Of a stretch of 39,198 nt of DNA, positions 1-5,691 are shown piece after piece. Source of the DNA: an uncultured Myxococcales bacterium (GTDB lineage: Bacteria; Myxococcota_A; UBA9042). A model generated the notes under the pieces. It was not told the origin of the DNA, did no database searches, and saw nothing but the letters and a program-made list of their open reading frames with translations. Within the stretch, counting starts at the first letter, position 1; each line of letters starts with the position of its first letter. The position numbers were made by a program, and so were the translations under genes. The stretch is taken from the NCBI GenBank assembly GCA_903869075.1, contig CAIPXZ010000129.1, forward strand, positions 1 through 39,198. The letters are read 5' to 3'.

Positions 1-55
1 CAGATGGCGCGGAAAGCGGTGCGGCTGGATCCTGCGGACTGACCCGCGGCGGTCC

Positions 56-84
56 TTACAACGTACGGCATTGAGCCGTACACT
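56..84 (+). promoter_or_regulatory. Promoter and palindromic operator of the DUF1778/GNAT operon
   Basis: A TTACAA (56-61) and a TACACT (79-84) lie 17 bases apart and fit a sigma70-type -35/-10 pair. A perfect 7-base inverted repeat, GTACGGC (63-69) / GCCGTAC (75-81) with spacer ATTGA, fills the spacer and enters the -10 box. Ribbon-helix-helix antitoxins of this class repress their own operon by binding such palindromes, so autorepression is the likely role. The predicted transcript starts near 91, just before the GGAGGT ribosome site at 91-96. Confidence 0.5.
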
Positions 85-100
85 AGATGCGGAGGTCACG

Positions 101-418
101 ATGCAGCCAGCCCGCAAATCGCCACGAGATCCTGCAGCCGCCACGCCACGCACCGAGCGCTTGGAGGCCAGAATCTCTGCAGATCTGAAAGACTTGTACA
201 CGATGGCGGCCACAATGCGCGGCCAGACGCTGACGGACTTCGTGGTCTCGACCGTGACGGACGCCGCGCGCCGGATCGTGCGCGAAAGCGAGGTGCTGGA
301 ATGGAGCCGCCGCGATCAGCAGGCGTTTGCTGCTGCGCTGGCGAACCCACCCGCGCCGGCGTCCAAGCTGACGACAGCCGCAGCGTGGTCGCGTGAACAG
401 GCCGGGACCAATGGCTGA
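101..418 (+). CDS. DUF1778 (TacA-like) ribbon-helix-helix antitoxin
   Basis: A 105-residue protein of the DUF1778 family, the antitoxin half of type II toxin-antitoxin pairs with GNAT toxins. The ribbon-helix-helix region starts near residue 16 (RTERLEARISADLKDLY) and continues through QTLTDFVVSTV. The C-terminal part (EVLEWSRRDQQAFAAALANP) is the usual segment that wraps the acetyltransferase. I start at ATG 101, preceded by GGAGGT, rather than the TTG at 71, because 71 lies inside the operator palindrome and upstream of the predicted transcript start. The gene overlaps the toxin start by eight bases (ATGGCTGA), which suggests translational coupling. Family assignment is firm; action against this particular toxin is inferred from the pairing. 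Confidence 0.85.
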   Translation: MQPARKSPRDPAAATPRTERLEARISADLKDLYTMAATMRGQTLTDFVVSTVTDAARRIVRESEVLEWSRRDQQAFAAALANPPAPASKLTTAAAWSREQAGTNG

Positions 419-950
419 GCTGCTTGGGCGCCTTTTTCGCATCGAAGCGTTGGATGGGCGGCATGGGCGCGACAGCTTCAAATCGGGCGTCGACGCGCTG
501 GGCCGCTACTTGGCGTCACAGGCGGGGCAGGACGCCAAGCGCGGCTTCGCCAGCGTTTTCGCGGCTGTGGAGATCGCGTCCGAGCGTGTGTCCGGCTTCT
601 ACACGCTGTCGATGGCGGGCGTAGCGGTGGACCTGCTGCCGGAGCGCATGCAGCGCAAGATGCCTCGCTACCCGTCGGTTCCAGCGGTGCGACTGGGACG
701 ATTGGCCGTCGCGCTCACCGACAAGGGCCGTGGGCTGGGAAAGTGGTTGCTGATGGACGCGATGGCGCGCTCGCTCGCCAGCGAAGTCGCTTGGGCGGCG
801 TTCGTGGTCGACGCGAAAGACGAGGCGGCGCGGTCATTCTACCTGCAGTACGGGTTTCTGGCCTTGGCCGATGACCCACTGCACCTCTTCCTGCCGCGTG
901 CGACGGTCGAGACCGCGTTCGGTGCGGACACTGGGTCCAGGCGCCAGTAA
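411..950 (+). CDS. GNAT-family acetyltransferase toxin (TacT-like)
   Basis: A 179-residue GCN5-type N-acetyltransferase. Relatives in DUF1778/GNAT pairs (TacT, AtaT) acetylate the amino group of charged tRNAs and stop translation. Visible landmarks are the family N-terminus ending in ALGRYLASQAGQDAKRG, the strand and acetyl-CoA loop VRLGRLAV..DKGRGLGKWLL (near residue 100-118) and the C-terminal FYLQYGF with the catalytic-type tyrosine. The loop has Lys where many relatives have Gln (QGxGLG), a mild departure. ATG 411 overlaps the antitoxin stop; a GTG at 393 is also possible. The frame is intact, so the toxin looks active. Substrate specificity cannot be read from the sequence. Confidence 0.85.
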   Translation: MAELLGRLFRIEALDGRHGRDSFKSGVDALGRYLASQAGQDAKRGFASVFAAVEIASERVSGFYTLSMAGVAVDLLPERMQRKMPRYPSVPAVRLGRLAVALTDKGRGLGKWLLMDAMARSLASEVAWAAFVVDAKDEAARSFYLQYGFLALADDPLHLFLPRATVETAFGADTGSRRQ

Positions 951-998
951 TTCACCGCGCGGCAGCCACGGCACGGTCCCATTCGCTTGCTTCGCTGC

Positions 999-1051
999 TT
1001 GACGCATTGCACAAAGCGCTTACCCTCTATCTCTGTCATCGTAGAGGGTAA
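999..1051 (+). promoter_or_regulatory. Promoter with 10-base inverted repeat before the nucleotidyltransferase-fold gene
   Basis: A TTGACG (999-1004) and TACCCT (1021-1026), 16 bases apart, form a plausible promoter. A perfect inverted repeat, TTACCCTCTA (1020-1029) / TAGAGGGTAA (1042-1051) with a 12-base spacer, covers the -10 box. Its right arm contains the GAGGG that serves as ribosome site for ATG 1057. It could be a repressor operator, or an RNA hairpin that hides the ribosome site; the sequence alone does not decide. Confidence 0.45.
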
Positions 1052-1056
1052 AAATC

Positions 1057-2091
1057 ATGCCGCCGCTGTTCCTCCGCCACGAACCCGCCCTGATCACGCT
1101 GCTCGCCGACGTCGAACAGACCGCCGAATCACTCCGGCCGTTGCCGGTCGGCTCGCCAGGCGCAGTGACCGAACGATCGAAAAGCGGCAACGCCTACTGG
1201 TACCGCCAGTTCTACGACGCTGCTGGCCACAAGCGCGACGAATACCTCGGTCCCGTCGGCGATGCGGTCGGCGACGCGCGCCAGGCTGTGGTCCGCGACT
1301 GGATCGCCGCTGCGCGCGCATTGGGTGGCAGCGTCCGTGTGCTCCGCCGCGCGGGATTTCCAGCCGTCGATGGCCGTACCGCCGCCACGCTGGCCGGTCT
1401 CGCCAACGCCGGCATCTTTTCTGCGGGTGCGGTGCTGGTCGGCTCGCACGCGTTCGGTGTGCTCTGCGGCGCGCTGGGGCTGCGCGTCGCGCAGTACAAG
1501 ACCGAGGACGTGGACGTTGCGCGGCCGCATCGACTGCAGCTGTCGGCGGACGTGTCGACGCTGGGCCTGGCCGCGCTGTTGGCCCGTACCGGCATCGCGT
1601 TCGTGGAAGTGCCGTCCATGGATCCGCGCCAGCCGGCGGTGTCGCTCAAGCCGCCCGGGGCCGATCGCCTGCGCGTGGATCTGCTGATGCCCGGCAAGAC
1701 GTACGGCATCGCGCCAGTGGCCGAGTTGGGCTTTGCCGCGCAGACGCTGCCGCAGTTGGACTTCCTGATCGCCCAACCGCAGCGCGGCGTGGTGCTGGGG
1801 CCAGATCTGGCGATCCCGTTGCTCGTGCCGTCACCAGAGCGCTTTGCCTGGCACAAAGTCTGGACGTCCATCCAGCCCGACCGGACGCCGGCCAAGGTGG
1901 ACAAGGACATGGCGCAGGCGCGCGTGCTGCTGGCGGCGTTGGCGGAGCGCGATCCGTCGGCGCTGGAGGCAGCGCTGCGCGAGATGCGGAACCGCGAGCG
2001 GAAGCGGATCCTGGACCGGCTCCGGTTGGATCTACCCGCTCTTGCCGCGCACCGCGATGCGCACGCGTGGCTGAGCGACCTGTGTGGCTAG
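1057..2091 (+). CDS. GSU2403-type nucleotidyltransferase-fold protein
   Basis: A 344-residue protein of the GSU2403-like nucleotidyltransferase-fold family. The N-terminal 100 residues (NAYWYRQFYDAAGHKRDEYLGP) are a conserved family signature of unknown role. The nucleotidyltransferase core begins near residue 125 with VLVGSHAFGVLCG, followed by TEDVDVA, which gives the acidic pair of the fold; a third acidic position is likely in RLRVDLLMP. The C-terminal half is helical with an Arg/Lys-rich end (RNRERKRILDRLR). GAGGG at 1044-1048 supports ATG 1057. It stands alone between a TacAT-like pair and an AbiE pair; AbiEii has the same fold, so a role in defence or as a toxin is possible but not shown. 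Substrate is unknown. Confidence 0.75.
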   Translation: MPPLFLRHEPALITLLADVEQTAESLRPLPVGSPGAVTERSKSGNAYWYRQFYDAAGHKRDEYLGPVGDAVGDARQAVVRDWIAAARALGGSVRVLRRAGFPAVDGRTAATLAGLANAGIFSAGAVLVGSHAFGVLCGALGLRVAQYKTEDVDVARPHRLQLSADVSTLGLAALLARTGIAFVEVPSMDPRQPAVSLKPPGADRLRVDLLMPGKTYGIAPVAELGFAAQTLPQLDFLIAQPQRGVVLGPDLAIPLLVPSPERFAWHKVWTSIQPDRTPAKVDKDMAQARVLLAALAERDPSALEAALREMRNRERKRILDRLRLDLPALAAHRDAHAWLSDLCG

Positions 2092-2763
2092 GCACCTTGA
2101 CCCAACATCAATAGCCAATAGAATAGCTGTAGTACCGACAAATCGGCATGAGCAGCTAACATGTTGCCTCGTGGACTGCGCTCTCCCGACGACATCGCCC
2201 GCTCTCTTGCGGAACGCATCCGCGCGCCGGGTTGTCGACGCGCATCAGCGCGTTGCCACCGCGTTGGGATGTGCGTTTTGGAAGTCGTTCCGCCATTTTG
2301 CTGCAAAAAACGGAGATAGCGATTCCGTTTTGCAGACATGGTCTGGTCGACGCACTCCTGCGTGCGCAGGAAAACCGCTGCCCAGACCGAGTTAGAAGGA
2401 AGTAAGGCTGGTTTATCGACCGCGACGATAAGATCGCTAAGGTCTCCATAGCTGCCAAGTCGTGGCTGCGCATCGCCTGTGCCAGCGCCACCGCAGCGCT
2501 GGACAAGCGAATGAAACATAAAGAAGATCGTCCATTTCGGTCGGTTCGTCGCGGACTTCGAAATGCCAGCCGCGACGTTGCAGCACCAACGGAGACCACG
2601 ATCAGGCATGGCGAGTTGCTTGCCCGCAGGAACCGACGAAAGCGTTGCTCTGCGCGCATGCGGGCTACGCAGAACGCTATCTTCCAAGACGGTTGTGCGG
2701 TGCGTATTTGCGATCCCCTGCTGAATGCAAAGTGTTCGGGGTGGTGTCGATGACCGCCAGCGC
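2092..2763. other. Gap without a recognisable gene
   Basis: About 670 bases between the nucleotidyltransferase-fold gene and the abiE promoter. Open frames exist on both strands but none has a recognisable motif, a good ribosome site or the codon bias of neighbouring genes. The stretch looks lower in GC than the flanking genes. A short inverted repeat CCTGCG (2357-2362) / CGCAGG (2365-2370) lacks a T tract and is not called a terminator. I read it as non-coding or decayed island DNA. Confidence 0.5.
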
Positions 2764-2796
2764 TTACTTGCCAAAAGTAACGTCAAGCGTTACTTT
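2764..2796 (+). promoter_or_regulatory. abiE promoter with three alternating TTACTT half-sites
   Basis: TTACTT (2764-2769), AAGTAA (2775-2780) and TTACTT (2790-2795) alternate in orientation, giving two overlapping inverted repeats that share the middle half-site. The second is a perfect 9-base arm pair, AAAGTAACG (2774-2782) / CGTTACTTT (2788-2796). A possible promoter, TTGCCA (2768-2773) and TACTTT (2791-2796) with 17 bases between, lies on top of it. AbiEi antitoxins bind inverted repeats in their own promoter cooperatively, so this is the likely autoregulatory operator. Confidence 0.55.
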
Positions 2797-2802
2797 GACG
2801 AA

Positions 2803-3606
2803 GTGAAGCCGGAATCGCCCATCGCTGACCTTGCTGCCTACACGACAGACCTCGCGGCGTCGGGGCGTTCCAGTTTCACGACAAAAGAAGCGGTGGCGGC
2901 GCTCGGAAAGACGGACGTGGCGGTTCGCGCGGCCATCCGCCGTCTTGCACGCCATGGGGCGATCGCAACGCCGGTTCGCGGGTTTCACCTGCTTGTGCCG
3001 CCGGAATACCGTCGGCTGGGCTGCTTGCCGCCCGAGCAGTTCATCCCGGATCTGATGCGGGTGCTGGGCCGCGCCTACTACGTCGGGCTGCTGTCCGCCG
3101 CGCAGTACCACGGCGCAGGTCATCAGCGTCCCCAGGCTTTTTTTGTCGTGGAAGCCAAGAACCGCGCACCCATCGTCTGCGGTGCGGTCCGGGTCGAGTT
3201 CGTCGCCAAGAAGTGGGCCAAAGGCTTTCCCGTCGCGACCTTCAACACGCCTCGCGGTACCGTCGCGGTGTCCACTCCGGAGTTGACGGCAATCGACCTG
3301 GTGGCCTATCCCGCCCGGAGTGGCGGATTGGACGCAGTCGCCACGGTTCTGGCGGAATTGGCCGAACGCATTGATCCCAAAGAGTTGGCAGTCGCAGCCG
3401 GGCAAGCACCGCGAGTTCTGGCGCAGCGGTTGGGGCACTTGCTGGACGCCGTGGACGGCGGCGCGGTCACCGGACCGCTCGCGGCGCTGGTCGCCGATTC
3501 GGTGCGGGACTACGCGCCGCTGGAGCCATCGCTTCCCGCATCCGACGCGGTCCGCGACGCGAAGTGGCGCATCCTGGTAAACGTCGATCTGGAGCCAGAC
3601 CTATGA
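2803..3606 (+). CDS. abiEi: AbiEi-family antitoxin and autorepressor
   Basis: A 267-residue type IV antitoxin of the AbiEi family. The N-terminal winged helix is visible at FTTKEAVAALGKTDVAVRAA followed by IRRLARHGAIATPVRGFHLL; the antitoxin domain has the typical YYVGLLSAAQYHGAGHQRPQ and VSTPELTAIDLVAYP. Family members repress their own operon and counter the AbiEii nucleotidyltransferase. The frame is open back to an ATG at 2725, but that start would lie upstream of the operator and predicted promoter, so I prefer GTG 2803, which would give a nearly leaderless message; this is uncertain. The stop overlaps the toxin start (ATGA, 3603-3606). The gene is intact although its toxin is broken. 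Confidence 0.8.
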   Translation: MKPESPIADLAAYTTDLAASGRSSFTTKEAVAALGKTDVAVRAAIRRLARHGAIATPVRGFHLLVPPEYRRLGCLPPEQFIPDLMRVLGRAYYVGLLSAAQYHGAGHQRPQAFFVVEAKNRAPIVCGAVRVEFVAKKWAKGFPVATFNTPRGTVAVSTPELTAIDLVAYPARSGGLDAVATVLAELAERIDPKELAVAAGQAPRVLAQRLGHLLDAVDGGAVTGPLAALVADSVRDYAPLEPSLPASDAVRDAKWRILVNVDLEPDL

Positions 3607-4421
3607 TTCCGCACGACTACATCACGGAATGGCGCGCGAAGGCCCCGTGGGTACAAGACCTTCAGGTCGAGCAGGACTTGGTCATCAGCCGCGCCCTCGT
3701 GGCCCTGTTTAGCCAGGAAGCGGTCGCTCGTTTGCTGGCCTTTCGCGGCGGAACTGCGCTGTACAAGCTCTACCTGACGCCGCCCGCGCGATACTCCGAA
3801 GACATTGACCTCGTGTAGGTTGCAGCCGGACCGATCGGGGATGTGCTGGACGCCATCCGCCAAGCGCTTGAGCCGTGGCTGGGCAAGCCGAAGTGGAAGC
3901 AGACCGAGGGCCGGGTGACGCTGACCTACCGTTTCGACTCCGAGGACACGCCGCCGATGCCGCTCCGGCTGAAGGTCGAGATCAACACGCGCGAGCACAT
4001 CGCGATCCACGGGCTGGTGCACCATCGGTTCGACGTGCAGTCGCGCTGGTTCAGCGGAAGCGCGAACCTCGCCACGTTCAGCTTGGACGAACTGCTGGGT
4101 ACCAAGCTGCGGGCTCTGTACCAGCGCAAGAAGGGCCGGGACCTGTTCGATCTGGATCTGGCGTTGCAGCACGTTGACGTCAACCCGGAAGAGGTCGTTC
4201 GGATCTTTGCCGCCTATCTGGCGCACGGGAACGACCGCATCTCGCGCGCCCAGTTCGAGCAGAATCTCTCTGAAAAGATGGCTGATTCGCGTTTTGGGAC
4301 CGATGTGCCGCCGCTGCTGGCGGCGGGTAGGCATTGGGCCCTTGAGGACGCGCTCCGCCGGGTACATGACGGGCTGGTCGCTCTTCTGCCGGGCGAACCG
4401 TGGCTTGGGGGCCAGCCGTGA
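3603..4421 (+). pseudogene. abiEii: AbiEii toxin interrupted by an in-frame TAG
   Basis: The AbiEii nucleotidyltransferase toxin reads from ATG 3603 through RGGTALYKLYLTPPARYSED and IDLV (residue 71), then meets TAG at 3816-3818. The same frame continues without a shift as VAAGPIGDVLDAIRQALEP through the conserved GTKLRALYQRKKGRDLFDLD to a TGA ending at 4421, so one base accounts for the break. Relatives commonly have Gln after SEDIDLV, so CAG to TAG is the simplest explanation. The 71-residue fragment keeps the GG and DxD parts of the active site but lacks the Lys/Asp-rich second half, so it should be inactive. Alternatives are amber readthrough, restart at an internal codon (about 3843), or a sequencing error. 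Overlap with abiEi by ATGA is normal for the operon. Confidence 0.85.
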
Positions 4422-4685
4422 TGGATGTCGGGTCAGCAAGTGGCGGTAAGCGCATGATCGGTAAACAGAAATGACGGAGCGGTTGTTGGTTCGGGGTGAC
4501 AGCCTAATCGGGTTTGCATCCGAATTGCGCAACCCCATGAAATTATTCACTGTGACCCCCAGGGCCTTGGGGGTCACAATGGGGGTCACAAATCTCGTTT
4601 TCAGGCGTTTTCGGGCGTTGTCGTGCGTCGTGGAAGTCCTTGACAATACACGTAACTGCCGATAACGTAAGGGCGCTCGGGCAGA
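4422..4685. other. Non-coding island end
   Basis: No gene is visible between the AbiEii remnant and the tRNA fragment. The stretch holds an inverted and tandem repeat cluster (4552-4591) and looks lower in GC than the genes. Reverse-strand open frames here give a GLEPATFSLG-like peptide, which is the antisense reading of a tRNA-Gly 3' half and not a protein. Confidence 0.55.
4552..4591. repeat. Inverted and tandem GGGGGTCAC repeats beside the att core
   Basis: GTGACCCCC (4552-4560) is the inverse of GGGGGTCAC at 4569-4577 and again at 4581-4589. The two right copies form a 12-base tandem repeat, TGGGGGTCACAA, at 4568-4579 and 4580-4591. Short direct repeats at this distance from an att core are typical of arm-type integrase sites; the arrangement is seen, the role is inferred. 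Confidence 0.45.
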
Positions 4686-4730
4686 TTCCCAAGCTGAATG
4701 TTGCGGGTTCGAGTCCCGTTTCCCGCTCCA
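4686..4730 (+). tRNA. Displaced 3' half of tRNA-Gly(CCC), probable att site
   Basis: Starting at the anticodon loop TTCCCAA (4686-4692, anticodon CCC at 4688-4690), the sequence follows a tRNA-Gly 3' half: anticodon 3' strand GCTGA, variable loop ATGTT, T arm GCGGG-TTCGAGT-CCCGT (4703-4719), acceptor 3' strand TTCCCGC (4720-4726), discriminator T and encoded CCA (4728-4730). The 5' side lacks the expected GCGGGAA acceptor strand and a D arm, so this is not a complete gene. A tRNA cut at the anticodon loop is a standard target of tyrosine integrases, which leave the old 3' half at the far end of the inserted DNA. Confidence 0.65.
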
Positions 4731-4775
4731 AAGAATCAAGGACTTACACGCCAAGCCGACCCGATGACCCTGCCT

Positions 4776-4801
4776 GGGTGACAACATTGGGTGACAACAT
4801 T
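4776..4801. repeat. 13-base tandem repeat right of the att core
   Basis: GGGTGACAACATT occurs twice in direct tandem (4776-4788, 4789-4801), about 45 bases right of the tRNA fragment. It resembles the TGGGGGTCACAA repeats on the left side. It may be an arm-type integrase site of a second element or of the same element family. Confidence 0.4.
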
Positions 4802-4919
4802 TTGGTCAAGCCCGAATGCGGCGAGAGCCTGAAGGGCGAACAGGCAAGCCGCGTGAAGTTGGGCGGTTCCAGGGAGGGGCTGCTGATTCTGGGTTCTGAG
4901 CATCAGCGGCGAGGTAGTC

Positions 4920-5174
4920 GTGCGAACACGGCAATTATTACAGAATTTCCTGTGCTTTTCGGTGTCAGCGCTCGCCGGCTGCACAACGACGACGAAGCCC
5001 AGCGACGACACAATTGGGGCGAGCGACTCAGCCAGCCAGACGAGCGTCAACGGCTGTGGCGGCACTTGCTGTTCCGGTGGACAGCAGAATTACTGCAATC
5101 AATCGCCGTGTGGTAGTGGCGCTGACAAACACCAGTGCTGCACCCTCGTTGGCGGTAGTTGGACCTGTCCATAG
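4920..5174 (+). CDS. Small Cys-rich lipoprotein
   Basis: An 84-residue predicted lipoprotein. The signal peptide is RTRQLLQNFLCFSVSALAGC with a perfect LAGC lipobox near residue 20. After a Thr/Ser/Asp-rich linker come nine further cysteines in patterns such as CGGTCC, CNQSPC and HQCC, suggesting a compact disulfide-bonded domain exposed at the cell surface. GTG 4920 is preceded by GAGGT at 4911-4915. It lies in the poorly coding stretch right of the att core, so it may belong to accessory DNA. I recognise no family. Confidence 0.65.
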   Translation: MRTRQLLQNFLCFSVSALAGCTTTTKPSDDTIGASDSASQTSVNGCGGTCCSGGQQNYCNQSPCGSGADKHQCCTLVGGSWTCP

Positions 5175-5386
5175 CGGCCCTGTCGCGGAGTCGAAACCCG
5201 GCTCGTCCAACGCGCGACCAACGCGTAATCCGCCGCCAGACCGTGTCAGCGCATCCAGTCTGCACACCTTCAGCCCGATTCTGGCCGCCAACCTTAGCCC
5301 TTCCGCCCGCCAACCATGCGAATTGACATCACATTGTCGCCGACCACCCGCTCTGCCGCATCCGCCCGGTCCCTTGACCGCGAGCA

Positions 5387-5593
5387 TCACGGCGTCGGAC
5401 GCACCCTATCCAAGGCATCCGCCTTCGCCTCCTGCCCAATCCCGGCATACCGCTGCGTCATCGGCTCCGACGTGAGGCCCACGCTGCTCCGCAGCGGGAT
5501 GCCGATGCCCGCGGCGACGTTCAAAGCAAACCGGCCATTTCTCCTTTTGATTCGAGATGTTTCCAGCGGCTGTCTGCTGTTCGTCGGCCGGGT
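5387..5593 (-). pseudogene. Possible C-terminal remnant of a tyrosine recombinase
   Basis: The reverse strand reads about 68 codons without a plausible start, bounded upstream by an in-frame TAG, and ends at TGA 5387-5389. Its second half, GLTSEPMTQRYAGIGQEAKA followed by DALDRV, resembles the last helices of phage-type integrases, where the nucleophilic tyrosine sits in a T-x-R-Y motif and is followed by a short amphipathic tail. The upstream catalytic residues (R, K, HxxR) are not recognisable. The position, 650 bases from a tRNA att core, supports a decayed integrase, but chance resemblance remains possible. Confidence 0.3.
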
Positions 5594-5644
5594 CGCCTAT
5601 CCGCTGGGATCGTAGCCGTCGCGTCGTCCACCATCGCCCGCGCA

Positions 5645-5674
5645 TTGACCGCGTGCCGCCGCGCGCCCTATTGT
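5645..5674 (+). promoter_or_regulatory. Probable promoter of the 725-residue lipoprotein gene
   Basis: TTGACC (5645-5650) and TATTGT (5669-5674) are separated by 18 bases. Transcription would start close to the GGAGG ribosome site at 5683-5687, leaving a very short leader before ATG 5692. Confidence 0.4.
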
Positions 5675-5691
5675 CGGCCGCCGGAGGCTCC

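Larger units (their letters stand above)
5175..5691. other. Stretch without an intact gene
   Basis: Between the small lipoprotein and the next gene I see no intact coding region. The only structured content is a possible recombinase remnant on the reverse strand (5387-5593) and the probable promoter of the following gene (5645-5674). Confidence 0.5.

Noticed and set aside
1-42. Possible last 13 codons of an upstream gene ending in TGA at 40-42.
   Set aside because: Too short to tell from chance; no motif.
2357-2370. CCTGCG/CGCAGG hairpin as a terminator.
   Set aside because: Short stem, two-base loop and no T tract.
3816-3818. TAG as pyrrolysine or other recoding.
   Set aside because: No recoding signal or pyl genes are visible, and a single CAG to TAG change explains it more simply.
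4543-4731. Reverse-strand peptides such as RETGLEPATFSLG and RDSNPQHSAWESA.
   Set aside because: They are the antisense reading of the tRNA-Gly 3' half and are well known as false proteins.
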